A stretch of DNA of 64,000 nucleotides from Halorussus aquaticus (GCF_024218795.1 NZ_CP100402.1:310001-374000); one strand, 5' to 3'; counted from the first letter of the stretch, positions 51,064 through 61,402 are shown. The notes: a model not told the origin generated them from the sequence alone. A program made the numbers and translations.

Positions 51064-51540
51064 ATGTCCTCGTTGATGCGTCGAGAAATCCTTCAGCTTG
51101 GTGGAGTAGCCCTCGCTGGCGGACTAGCCGGGTGCAACGCACTCGGCCAACAATCCTCAAAAACACCACGACTCGGCAAACTCACGGTCACAAATTACCA
51201 CCCTCGTCCGCACACTGTTCACGTTCTCCTTCTTGATGATGGGACTCCGGTCTATTGGGACTCAAAAGAGGTGACCCCTGCCGAAGAAGACGGTACGCCC
51301 GGAGGAGCTATCTTTGAGGGTTTTCCGACTGAGTCAAGAAATTACGTACTTCATGTTCGCGTCGATAACCAGCCGAAGTCCAAGTGGGAACGTTTCGATT
51401 TTAGCAAGTATTCCGTTTCGTGTCTCGGTATCAATATTGCTATCGGCGATGTTGACCGTTCTAAAACTGATGACGTGTCCATCTGGAAAACTAACAATTC
51501 CCACGTGTGCGAGGAAGAGAGGGAGAGAACCACGAGTTAA
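51064..51540 (+). CDS. Tat-exported lipoprotein
   Basis: This 158-residue protein begins MSSLMRREILQLGGVALAGG, then LAGC, a twin-arginine lipobox signal. The mature domain is a small beta-sandwich (TVTNYHPRPHTVHVLLLDDG, then NYVLHVRVDNQPKSKW). One Cys pair (SCLG, HVCEE) may be a disulfide. DNA here is AT-richer than average. It stands alone between the broken vapC and the antitoxin-like gene. No function assigned. Confidence 0.75.
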   Translation: MSSLMRREILQLGGVALAGGLAGCNALGQQSSKTPRLGKLTVTNYHPRPHTVHVLLLDDGTPVYWDSKEVTPAEEDGTPGGAIFEGFPTESRNYVLHVRVDNQPKSKWERFDFSKYSVSCLGINIAIGDVDRSKTDDVSIWKTNNSHVCEEERERTTS

Positions 51541-51600
51541 TAGACTTTCGCTCTAGATTCCGCGACAGGTACACCGACAATTCTGAATAAAGAAACCGTG

Positions 51601-51849
51601 CTACCAACTACTGATATCGTCTTTTGTCGTTTCCGGACCGGATGCAACGGTCCCCTCGTGGAAGGCCTTGTGAGCGTTATCGTCGACGGGAACCCGCGAG
51701 TCGCGGAACGAATCAATGACCTCATCTTTTGACTCGGCCGCATCGTTGACGAGTCGCTCTAGAATCTCTTGCTGAGTAACCTGTTTTCCAGTTTTTAGGC
51801 GGATTTCAGCTTGTAACTGTTCGAGACGAGACTTCGTTTCCTCGTCCAT
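51601..51849 (-). CDS. Antitoxin-like small acidic protein
   Basis: This 82-residue protein reads MDEETKSRLEQLQAEIRLKT, then GKQVTQQEILERLVNDAAES. This matches haloarchaeal antitoxin-type proteins with a ribbon-helix-helix-like or helical dimerisation start. The C-terminal half is acidic and probably disordered. No toxin gene follows it, so it may be an orphan antitoxin. It lies 261 bp from the large STAND gene, transcribed divergently. Confidence 0.6.
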   Translation of the reverse strand: MDEETKSRLEQLQAEIRLKTGKQVTQQEILERLVNDAAESKDEVIDSFRDSRVPVDDNAHKAFHEGTVASGPETTKDDISSW

Positions 51850-52110
51850 CTTTACTGAGGTCGCTATACTACTAGTAGCATCCTCTACTGAATAACTGTT
51901 TCTACCAAAGCGACGATTCGCTGCTGGAGGCGTATCCCCGGCTTCTTACGGCTAATGCTGCTCGTGCTGTACTGGTCATTCCCTTTTCCCGGAGCGTGGC
52001 CGCCAGAATGGTCGGCACGGCAATCATGACGTGGCGGCAAGGTGCTTTTCTGTGATTTAACTTTCACGATACTTATTTCCCTCCCCTAACATTAGGTGAG
52101 TATCAGGACG

Positions 52111-55100
52111 ATGTCCGGATCTGTTATTCTCCGGCGGCCATCGGACCTTGACACTGACACGGTGGTGAGCGACGACGGTGTGACGATCGTCGTCGGAGCA
52201 CCACACATCGGCAAGACCGAACGGTTCGATCATCTCGCCGACGAGACCGAGCTTACTTGCGTCGACTCACTGTCTGCCGCCGACGAACCCACTGGACCTG
52301 TGGTTGTCGACGACTTCTATACTGCCTACCAACACGCCACTCTTGATGACCGCCGGGAGTTCCTCGATACGCTTGCGGACGCCAGTCACCTCTGTCTATC
52401 CACTCGACCACGTGACCTCGACTGGCTCTGTACCACCGATCTTGATACCGACGCTAACGGTGAGACGGACGCCGACTCTACTACTGATTCCAGCTCTACA
52501 GCCGATCCTAATATCGACGTTGCTGCTGAAGCGAGTGCCGACCGTGACCTCGCTGGGGTACTCCGCGAAGCGCTCGATGCTGTCGTCGTTCTCAGTTACG
52601 CGCTCGACGATCCGCAGGACTGGGAGGGGGTCGACGGGTCAGTTTCTGCCGACACGCTCGAAACGTATGCTGACCGTCTTTCCTACGATTACGCCCTTGA
52701 CGCCGACGGTGTACTCGCTAACCACCTCGGCGACGCGACGTACGGTCCGACGCTCGTCCCATCGGTCACACTCACACTCGCGGCCGACACCGACACGGCC
52801 ACACAGGGATGGCTCACAGAGTCACTCCGTGAGTACGTCGGCGCAACTGGCCTGTCGATGGCGACCACGCCGTTCAAAACGCTCGGCAAGAAAGCCGCTG
52901 AGTACGGGCAGGCGATCACGTCCGGCGAGGTCGCGCTCGACGCAGATATCGACCGTGAGACAGTCGCTGCCCTCGCTGGAAGCGCAGCGCCAACTGCCAT
53001 ATCCGCACTCTCCGGGTCGCTGCCGTTCGTCGTCGCATTCGGCCTCCTATTGTGGCGTGCCAACCCCGGCAACGACATGGCCGATCTCGCCGACGACCTC
53101 TTCGACCACTTGCTCGACGACCGCCTCACACCTCTCGACAAAGCCCGGCTCGAAACCGGTCTTGGCCTTCCCCCGCGAACGCTTGACGCGCTCGACAGCA
53201 TCGACGACCACGTCGAAAGCCAGTTCATCGACGCGTTCGCCAGCCTGCCCGCACTCCAGTCCGACGTTGAAGCGATGCAGGCAGAGCTTCGAGACCACCG
53301 TGACCGACTCGAAGCTGTCGAGGATGGACTCGCCAACCTCGCTGAGGAAATATACAGAGGCCGCGAGAAAGCGACTGAGGGTCTTGCCCATCTCGAAACT
53401 CGCCTCCAGAACGAAGAGGAGGTCCTGCTCGGTGAGCGCGTCCACCCCGACGATGTCGAGTATTTGCCCGACGAAGACGGCAACAAAGTCGATCAACTCC
53501 GCGACCGACTCGAAGACGATACAACGGATGTCGTGGTTCTCCGCGGCCCGCACGGGTCGGGCAAGACTACCGCCGCCTACAAAGCCTGCCGGGACCTCAC
53601 AGACGGCGACGATAATAACTACGAAGTACGACTTCCCCGGTTCGGTGAAGCGACCTCAGTTGAGCAAGTTATCGAGTCGAGTGACAAGCACACGATTCTG
53701 TACGCGAACTTTCAGACAGAGGTCGGTCTCGGCGCGGCCGGTGACAACGAGCGACAAGTCGAAGTCGGAACGGTAGCGAGTGGGCAACAACTCCGCGAAC
53801 TCCAAAGTTGGTCGTGTGACCACGGCACCGTCATCATCGAGTGCCGCGACGAACTCCATAACTCGTTCACCGACAAAGCCCCGAAAAAATTCGCCCAAGC
53901 GGAGCGCGATACCCGTGAAGACGCGACGAGCATCACGTTCGAACGATTCGACAAAAAAGCCGACGCCGTCCGCGAAACCACTCGATGGGCGTTGGACGTT
54001 CTCGATTACGAGGGCGAGTACGAGACGGTCGTTGACGAGGTAGTCGACCTCGCTAACGGGAACATCGAGATAGCGAAACTCGCCGCTCGCTACGCCGCCA
54101 CAGAAGGCGAGCAACTGTCGGCGTTCGGCTCCGCGATGGAACTCGTCCACCACGACGTTCAGCCTGTTCTCGACGCTGACGCCGACCATGGCGACGTCGG
54201 CGAGATATACGAACAGGTGTGTGTCACGCCCGGCGTTCAGACACGTGAACTCGTGGACCTGTTCGAGGGGAATATCACGAAGTGTGCGAAGACGCTCGCG
54301 GGCTACCTCGGTGGTGACATCACCGACGCCGAAAACACGACCGACGATGTGGGCGACGGTGAGACCGCCGCAGGGTGGCACGATTACGGACCGTCGGATA
54401 CCACCATGTCTGTGAACCCGGATGACTCGTGGCGGCCGCGACCGATTATCTACGGCCGGGCCGTCGTCGAATACGAAGTCTTCCGAACGACTGCTGGCAA
54501 TGTCCAACCAGACCCCAATGAAATTCGGGAAGACCTCGACAAGTATCTCGGACGGTACGAAGCAACAGACGACCCCGAGTTTGCGCTTGTCAGACTAGCC
54601 CGGAGTCTCGGTGGTCTCTACGGGAGGGCGCGAAAACGCGACGACGACGACCTCGCCAGTGCCATCTACAAGGTTGGCGTCAAATGGCTCCTCACAGACG
54701 GCGTAAACGACCAGCTCGCCATCTCGGACGAGATGGATGACGACGAAGTCGCCCGCCGGACTGATTTGTTCGTTCGCACGATACGGACGCTCCTGTCTCA
54801 CGACGTTCCCGTTCCGGCGACCATTTTCGAGCAAAACACTGCGCAATTCCTTCACGGTGCCCAAATTGAAGCCGACCGAGCAGAGACAACCCCGGTTACT
54901 GTCATCGAGAACTTGTTCGCGTACGCGCTAACGAACAGTCGAGACATAGGTCCCGAACAGTTAACGGCACTCCAGTCACTACTCCCGGAACTCGCCGCCG
55001 CGTGCAACAAGGGGTTTGACGCAAACCTCGGCCAGTTTCTGGAGAACGTGTATGCGATGGCGCTCTCGAAGCTTGCGAACAAGTCGGTGAATCCGAACGG

Positions 55101-57252
55101 GGAGGCGGTCGCAGAGTGGGTGGACGAACTGGAGGAGCGAGCGGAAGCGATGGCGGGCCACGATGACGCCCACAACGACCCGGCGGGGCAGTTTCTGGAG
55201 AACGTGTATGCGATGGCGCTCTCGAATCTCGTAGATAAGTCAGCGACCCCGGACGGGGAAGCGGTCACAGAGTGGGTGGACGAACTGGAGGAGCGAGCGG
55301 AAGCGATGGCGGGCCGCGACGACGCCCACAACGACCCGGCGGGGCAATTTCTGGCGAACCTGTACGCGATGGCACTCTCGAAGCTCGCGGACAAGTCGGC
55401 GAATCCGAACGAGGAGGCGGTCACAGAGTGGGTGGACGAACTGGAGGAGCGAGCGGAAGCGATGGCGGGCCGCGATGACGCCCACGACCTCCCGGCAAGG
55501 CAGCTTTTGGAAAACCTGTACGCGATGGCACTCTCGAAGCTCGCGGACAAGTCGGCGACCCCGGACGGGGAGGCTGTTACCGAGTGGGTGGACCACATCG
55601 CGGAACAGGTGGGCGAGGTGGCGGCCAGCGACACCCATTCCAAGCCGCAGGCAGAGTTCGTCGCGTGGACCTACGGGTTCGGTGTGGCACGAGTTCTCCC
55701 GGGCGATAGCGAGAGGCCGACGGTGTGGGGGCAGACACTCGCCGACCATACAGTCAATATACTACCCGACTCGGAACTCGACACCTTCTATGACGCGGCA
55801 CGCATCGGACTGATGCAGGAACCAAACTTCGACGGGCTACCGTGGCTAGTTGGCGACGTTCTCGACCGGACGGTTGCGGCGGAGTCGCCGGTTGGTGAGT
55901 CCCGCGACCAGCGAGTAGAACTGGTCGGTGGACTTGTCGCGGACATCGCTGAAGGATTCTGGTCGTTGGGACAACACGACAGTTTCGAGTCGGACGTGTT
56001 CCGCGCTCTGACAGCGCGTGTCGGCGCGGTGGCGAGTACGAACGTCGAGTTTTTCCACGATTTGGCGAGTCGAGTGGCTGACAGTCTCGCAGACACCGAT
56101 ACCGACGACGCTGACACGGGTGTCGGGGCGTCTGGGGCGTGGCTGGCGCGAATCTACCCCGCGGCGCTCGTGGCCGTCGCCGACGCCGACTCGGCTACGT
56201 CAGATGACCTCAACACCGTCTACGAACAAGGCCGAGATGCACTCGCAGACGCGAGCAGGAAGGTAGTGGCGGAGTACCACGCGCGGGCACTTGGCAGGGT
56301 TCCACGGGATGCCGTGGCGGATTGGCACGACCGAGCGGCCACCCGTGCGTGCGACGACCTCGGCGCTGACGCGCCTACGGCTCTTTACCGAGTTGGTCTC
56401 CAGCACGTCCGCAACGGAAACGGCAGGACAGCGATGGCGTGTCTCGCGGGCGTCTGGCGTGCCCGAGACGCACTCGGCAACGAATCGGCCGTCACTGAGA
56501 GAATAGGCGTCGGCTATGCTGCACACCTCGCACTCGATATCAGTGACGCTGATGTGGACGAAGCCGTTCTCGACGCGCTTCCGGACGAGACGAACGACCA
56601 CCCTGCGGCAGTTCAGGCGGTCGCCGCCGTTCTCGACGACCGCGACCCAGTTGTAACGCCCGACGAACTACGCGCGGACATCAACCCCGATGCCGACAGT
56701 CATTCGCTCGCTGACCTCGAAACGCTCGCCTACAGCGACCTGCTGGAAGCACTTACCCGGACGCCGCGCGACGACTACGAAACCGCCCTTGAACTTATCG
56801 CCCACGACGGTGACGCTGAGACCGTTGTTTCGAGACTCCGTAGCGTTTGGGAGGCACGCGATGAGGTTGAGGAGGACAGTGACGACTATGTGGCGGTTCT
56901 CTCGGGTGGTGTCTTGCTCGCCGCTCATGCGCTGGTTGTTGGCCCGGACGTAATCGACGCTGACCCAGACGTTATTCGCGAGACTGTCGCTCCGCACCGT
57001 GACCGGCTCTCGAACTCGGTTCGGACGCTCTTCGCGTACCTTGCTGACGACGCGCCGGACGCCGACCCTGAAGCGATGGCAGAGCGAGCCGATACCGACA
57101 ACCCCGAGGTCGAGGATCTCGAAACATTCGCTGTCGCGGCTGTGCTCGGTTTGGCGATGCGTCACGATGAGGAAGCGCAGGGCGACGAAACAGAAGGCTC
57201 GGACGCGACCGCCGAGACGGATTCGACCGTCCGCGACGATTCTAGGGATTGA
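52111..57252 (+). CDS. Giant STAND-like P-loop NTPase with repeat sensor, candidate defence protein
   Basis: This 1713-residue protein has an N-terminal P-loop GAPHIGKTE (about 29-36) with a DDFYTAYQ Walker-B-like segment. A hydrophobic helix at about 293-318 (SLPFVVAFGLLLWRA) may be a membrane anchor. A coiled coil spans about 383-440. A second P-loop, GPHGSGKTT (about 479-487), begins a STAND-type module (TVIIECRDEL). The C-terminal half is helical repeats, four of which (52 residues each, 974-1180) are almost identical. This is the design of anti-phage sensor NTPases such as Avs. No effector domain is recognised. A GTG at 52096, with a TATA-like ACTTATTT about 27 nt before it, is an alternative leaderless start. 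Confidence 0.75.
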   Translation: MSGSVILRRPSDLDTDTVVSDDGVTIVVGAPHIGKTERFDHLADETELTCVDSLSAADEPTGPVVVDDFYTAYQHATLDDRREFLDTLADASHLCLSTRPRDLDWLCTTDLDTDANGETDADSTTDSSSTADPNIDVAAEASADRDLAGVLREALDAVVVLSYALDDPQDWEGVDGSVSADTLETYADRLSYDYALDADGVLANHLGDATYGPTLVPSVTLTLAADTDTATQGWLTESLREYVGATGLSMATTPFKTLGKKAAEYGQAITSGEVALDADIDRETVAALAGSAAPTAISALSGSLPFVVAFGLLLWRANPGNDMADLADDLFDHLLDDRLTPLDKARLETGLGLPPRTLDALDSIDDHVESQFIDAFASLPALQSDVEAMQAELRDHRDRLEAVEDGLANLAEEIYRGREKATEGLAHLETRLQNEEEVLLGERVHPDDVEYLPDEDGNKVDQLRDRLEDDTTDVVVLRGPHGSGKTTAAYKACRDLTDGDDNNYEVRLPRFGEATSVEQVIESSDKHTILYANFQTEVGLGAAGDNERQVEVGTVASGQQLRELQSWSCDHGTVIIECRDELHNSFTDKAPKKFAQAERDTREDATSITFERFDKKADAVRETTRWALDVLDYEGEYETVVDEVVDLANGNIEIAKLAARYAATEGEQLSAFGSAMELVHHDVQPVLDADADHGDVGEIYEQVCVTPGVQTRELVDLFEGNITKCAKTLAGYLGGDITDAENTTDDVGDGETAAGWHDYGPSDTTMSVNPDDSWRPRPIIYGRAVVEYEVFRTTAGNVQPDPNEIREDLDKYLGRYEATDDPEFALVRLARSLGGLYGRARKRDDDDLASAIYKVGVKWLLTDGVNDQLAISDEMDDDEVARRTDLFVRTIRTLLSHDVPVPATIFEQNTAQFLHGAQIEADRAETTPVTVIENLFAYALTNSRDIGPEQLTALQSLLPELAAACNKGFDANLGQFLENVYAMALSKLANKSVNPNGEAVAEWVDELEERAEAMAGHDDAHNDPAGQFLENVYAMALSNLVDKSATPDGEAVTEWVDELEERAEAMAGRDDAHNDPAGQFLANLYAMALSKLADKSANPNEEAVTEWVDELEERAEAMAGRDDAHDLPARQLLENLYAMALSKLADKSATPDGEAVTEWVDHIAEQVGEVAASDTHSKPQAEFVAWTYGFGVARVLPGDSERPTVWGQTLADHTVNILPDSELDTFYDAARIGLMQEPNFDGLPWLVGDVLDRTVAAESPVGESRDQRVELVGGLVADIAEGFWSLGQHDSFESDVFRALTARVGAVASTNVEFFHDLASRVADSLADTDTDDADTGVGASGAWLARIYPAALVAVADADSATSDDLNTVYEQGRDALADASRKVVAEYHARALGRVPRDAVADWHDRAATRACDDLGADAPTALYRVGLQHVRNGNGRTAMACLAGVWRARDALGNESAVTERIGVGYAAHLALDISDADVDEAVLDALPDETNDHPAAVQAVAAVLDDRDPVVTPDELRADINPDADSHSLADLETLAYSDLLEALTRTPRDDYETALELIAHDGDAETVVSRLRSVWEARDEVEEDSDDYVAVLSGGVLLAAHALVVGPDVIDADPDVIRETVAPHRDRLSNSVRTLFAYLADDAPDADPEAMAERADTDNPEVEDLETFAVAAVLGLAMRHDEEAQGDETEGSDATAETDSTVRDDSRD
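55030..55653 (+). repeat. Four in-frame 156-bp tandem repeats within the STAND gene
   Basis: Units start at 55030, 55186, 55342 and 55498, exactly 156 bp (52 codons) apart. Each encodes a block opening FLENVYAMALSKL and containing EWVDELEERAEAMAG. The first three units and most of the fourth are nearly identical in DNA. The last 20 or so codons of unit four diverge. This is recent expansion or gene conversion in the sensor region. Confidence 0.9.
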
Positions 57253-57699
57253 CGTTGCCGATTGTCCGGAATGCGGTGGCGAGACGAGTGGGGAGGGCGT
57301 CGTCTGTTGGCGGTGCCACTAAATGGCGTTCGCCGACCCCGACGCGGAGACCGTGCGCGTCAAGACTGACGTGGAGCAGGCCCTCACGGGCCTGTAGGTT
57401 GGTCTCGCTGGTTCGAGAGGCACCTGCTGTTGGCGTGGTCGGGAGTTGCACGACAGCCATTGTGTCACCGTCTACACGCATCGCACCGCCGGGTACGACC
57501 AGTGGAACCTCCCACGGGTCTACTGTCGAGACTCTAACGGTGGTGAGATCGAGACGCCCACGCTCGGGACGGTTGAGGTTGTCGTGACTGCCTTCCTTGG
57601 GGTGATGCAAATGGCGACTTCCCAGACGACTCGGTTGGCATTGACGGGTGTCGAACTAGAGGAGTACAGCGGTTCGGACGACGGAAGCGAGAGGTAGTG
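57253..57699 (+). pseudogene. Decayed small zinc-finger gene, copy 2, and flanking remnant
   Basis: The reading frame GTCCWRGRELHDSHCVTVYT, then RTAGYDQWNLPRVYCRDSNG and GGEIETPTLGTVEVVVTAFL runs to a stop at 57695-57697. It matches copy 1 at 50057-50310. It lacks an ATG and the first Cys motif is spoiled (CCWRG). Just upstream, 57255-57322 encodes another zinc-ribbon-like piece (DCPECGGETSGEGVVCWRCH) in a different frame, ended by a stop. None looks functional. The block forms the right boundary of the island. Confidence 0.6.
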
Positions 57700-57803
57700 G
57701 ACGAAGGCTCAGAACTGCTACTCTATCGCTGTTCTTTTTCGTTCGGTATTTAACCTCGGTGGAACCGGCCGAGATATCTCGCTAACCAATGAATCGAGTA
57801 CTT

Positions 57804-57962
57804 TTATATCGTACACAAGCGACCGTCATAGACCCCGCCTTTCTGCTTCAGTTGCTCAATTCTGATGTCGACTTCTGAAGCAGCCATCCAGAGCTTCGTC
57901 GCATAGCCTCGGACCAGTTTGACCGGAACACCATCCTCGTTCTTCTGCTCAAACTTGGACAT
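57804..57962 (-). CDS. Possible 52-residue small protein at the distal end of the CRISPR array
   Basis: An ORF from ATG 57962 (MSKFEQKNEDGVPVKLVRGY) ends in ...KQKGGVYDGRLCTI. It lies 12 bp beyond the last degenerate repeat on the strand that the array is transcribed from. Composition is mixed and it has a plausible helix (WMAASEVDIRIEQLKQKGG). It could be an old gene fragment, or part of sequence carried at the trailer end. No family is recognised. Confidence 0.35.
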   Translation of the reverse strand: MSKFEQKNEDGVPVKLVRGYATKLWMAASEVDIRIEQLKQKGGVYDGRLCTI

Positions 57963-57973
57963 ACGCTTCTTGA

Positions 57974-60900
57974 GCTTCAACCCCACAAGGGTACGTCTGG
58001 AACCCCTGACATAAAGCGTCCCACATCTCGGGGAGTTCGCTTCAACCACATAAGGGTACATCTGGAACTCGGGTCCTGGGCGCTGATACGCACGATATTC
58101 GGCTTGCTTCAACCCCATAAGGGTGCATCTGGAACACGCGTCCGTTCGAGGCTGACGAGGACACGCTCCGCGGCGGGCTTCAACCCCACAAGGGTGCATC
58201 TGGAACGGCGGAGGTCCTCGAACACGTCGAGGAACTGGAGCTTCAACCCCACAAGGGTGCATCTGGAACTCCCCGAGTCGATTTCGACCTGAAGGCCGAT
58301 GCTGCTTCAACCCCACAAGGGTGCATCTGGAACCGCGTCAGAACCGAGGGCAAAGGAACTCGTCGGCGCTTCAACCCCACAAGGGTGCATCTGGAACCCG
58401 GGAGGACGCCGAGAATGGACCCGAGCGCCGCGCTTCAACCCCACAAGGGTGCATCTGGAACGGGTTGACGGTGCTGCCGTCGTTCGGGTTCTCTATCTGC
58501 TTCAACCCCACAAGGGTGCATCTGGAACGCTCGTCCGCCGCGTCGTGATCGAGGCTCACGCGCTCGCTTCAACCCCACAAGGGTGCATCTGGAACCGTTC
58601 TTCCTCCTGATAGCATTAAGTACTGGCGTGTGCTTCAACCCCACAAGGGTGCATCTGGAACACAGTGTTTATAAACGGGAGTGCGACGGACCCGACGCTT
58701 CAACCCCACAAGGGTGCATCTGGAACGGTGTGGGTCCACGCAGAGACGCCAGCAGTCAGCGCTTCAACCCCACAAGGGTGCATCTGGAACCCCGCAACTC
58801 GTCGGCGTCACAACGCTACTCATGCTTCAACCCCACAAGGGTGCATCTGGAACCGTGAAACGCGACGGAAGTCAGTACGCGCTCGACGCTTCAACCCTAC
58901 AAGGGTGCATCTGGAACCAAGCTGCTCACTTGTTTGCCCCGGTTTGTTCACGGCGCTTCAACCCCACAAGGGTGCATCTGGAACCAGACTCCTCGTAGGC
59001 GGCGTCGATTCGGGATTGCTTCAACCCCACAAGGGTGCATCTGGAACAGCAAGGTCGAACTCGCGTCGTGGCACTCGGATTCGCTTCAACCCCACAAGGG
59101 TGCATCTGGAACAGCAAGGTCGAACTCGCGTCGTGGCACTCGGATTCGCTTCAACCCCACAAGGGTGCATCTGGAACGGTGATAATCTGGGTGATTCCGT
59201 GGCTATGATAGATGCTTCAACCCCACAAGGGTGCATCTGGAACCGCGGTCCGGTTCACCGTGGCATTGAGAGCCTGAGCTTCAACCCCACAAGGGTGTAT
59301 CTGGAACGACACCACTCAGGGTTTCGGGGTTCAGGACCAGCTGGACGCTTCAACCCCACAAGGGTGCATCTGGAACCGACTGGATAATCGACCTATGAGC
59401 GGGGCGATGTGGCTTCAACCCCACAAGGGTGCATCTGGAACTCGGCTTCGCGGCTTCCGTCTCACGTTCGCCGACGCCGCTTCAACCCCACAAGGGTGCA
59501 TCTGGAACCGGGCCTCAGCCACCATGTCGCGGTTCTCGGCTTCGCTTCAACCCCACAAGGGTGCATCTGGAACCGGGCCTCAGCCACCATGTCGCGGTTC
59601 TCGGCTTCGCTTCAACCCCACAAGGGTGCATCTGGAACCGGTTCACCTCGGTATGAAGTGGCACGTTCCATGAAGCTTCAACCCCACAAGGGTGCATCTG
59701 GAACACCGTCACCGATCAAGATACCGTCGTCCGTTATCTCGCTTCAACCCCACAAGGGTGCATCTGGAACAATTAGAAAACGGTGAGCGAAAACCGTGTG
59801 AGCAATGCTTCAACCCCACAAGGGTGCGTCTGGAACGACGCCGCTTTCTGGCCAACCCGTTCGCCGTCCATGCTTCAACCCCACAAGGGTGCGTCTGGAA
59901 CGCGAACCCCGCACCGGAGACAAAGCCGAGTTATTCCGCTTCAACCCCACAAGGGTGCGTCTGGAACCGGAGATAATCGCCCCGTTCACCGGGCTGGCCG
60001 CTGCTTCAACCCCACAAGGGTGCGTCTGGAACAAGATGTAGTTCGGGGACCAGAGCAAATTCACGATGCTTCAACCCCACAAGGGTGCGTCTGGAACGAA
60101 ACACCAACGACACTCCCTCCGGTTCTCCCCGGAGCTTCAACCCCACAAGGGTGCGTCTGGAACGAAACACCAACGACACTCCCTCCGGTTCTCCCCGGAG
60201 CTTCAACCCCACAAGGGTGCGTCTGGAACTACCTGACGTTGGTTGGCCTTGGTGCGTTCCTCATGCTTCAACCCCACAAGGGTGCGTCTGGAACCTTCGG
60301 TGCTGATGGGTCGTTCCCGACTCAAATTCTGCTTCAACCCCACAAGGGTGCGTCTGGAACACGTCCGTGATCTCGTAGCCCCACCACTCGCCCGTGCTTC
60401 AACCCCACAAGGGTGCGTCTGGAACTCCCCGAGGACGAAATCGTGGACGCTGCCGAGAAGCTTCAACCCCACAAGGGTGCGTCTGGAACCGGAGTGACGG
60501 TAACACCCCGGCGAAAGTGAAAGGGGCTTCAACCCCACAAGGGTGCGTCTGGAACTCCACCTCTGTCTCGAACCCCTCGATGGCCTGTTCGCTTCAACCC
60601 CACAAGGGTGCGTCTGGAACGGGATTCCTCCCACTTGGGTAGATGCACTACCCACGCTTCAACCCCACAAGGGTGCGTCTGGAACGAGGCCGTCGTTCGG
60701 GTCGACGCCGTCGACGCGCAGGCTTCAACCCCACAAGGGTGCGTCTGGAACACGTTGATAGAAGACTACTCAGTCGTCCTGCGCGCTTCAACCCCACAAG
60801 GGTGCGTCTGGAACCCGGCAGACCGACGAGGTGGTCGCGGTGGTCGAGGCTTCAACCCCACAAGGGTGCGTCTGGAACCGTAGGTCTGCTCCTGCTCGTA

Positions 60901-61402
60901 GAGCGTCTGTTCGCTTCAACCCCACAAGGGTGCGTCTGGAACGGCCAGGAACGGCGTCGCGCTGGCCCAGGAATCGAAGCTTCAACCCCACAAGGGTGCG
61001 TCTGGAACACGGTGACCGGCGTGACCTTCGGGGACCTCGGAATTGCTTCAACCCCACAAGGGTGCGTCTGGAACGAGCGGGCGGACGGCGAACGAATCGA
61101 GGTGCTATCGCTTCAACCCCACAAGGGTGCGTCTGGAACCCCACCTCGACGCCGGGTGTCGCCGAAGGCTTGGAGCTTCAACCCCACAAGGGTGCGTCTG
61201 GAACACGGGGTAACGCCTAACCCCTCGCGGCCGGAACTCCGCTTCAACCCCACAAGGGTGCGTCTGGAACCGAGCGCGTTCACGGGTTCCTGCGCGGCGT
61301 CGTAGTCGCTTCAACCCCACAAGGGTGCGTCTGGAACCGCGCGTAGAAGTCCGAGGGAGCGAACGCGACCACGCTTCAACCCCACAAGGGTGCGTCTGGA
61401 AC
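57974..61402 (-). CRISPR. CRISPR array, 53 repeats, haloarchaeal I-B repeat type
   Basis: A 30-bp repeat (starts GCTTCAAC, ends TCTGGAAC on the plus strand) recurs 53 times by my count, with spacers of 33-38 bp. The reverse strand ends in GTTGAAGC, the typical haloarchaeal crRNA handle, so transcription runs right to left from a leader next to cas3. Repeats 1-28 from the left carry CATCTGG. From repeat 29 (59807) to 53 all carry CGTCTGG. The three leftmost repeats are degenerate (ACGTC, ACATAAGG, CCATAAGG), marking the old trailer end. Spacers at 59048/59113, 59509/59574 and 60098/60164 are tandem duplicates. All ORFs in this region are artefacts of the repeat. Confidence 0.97.
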
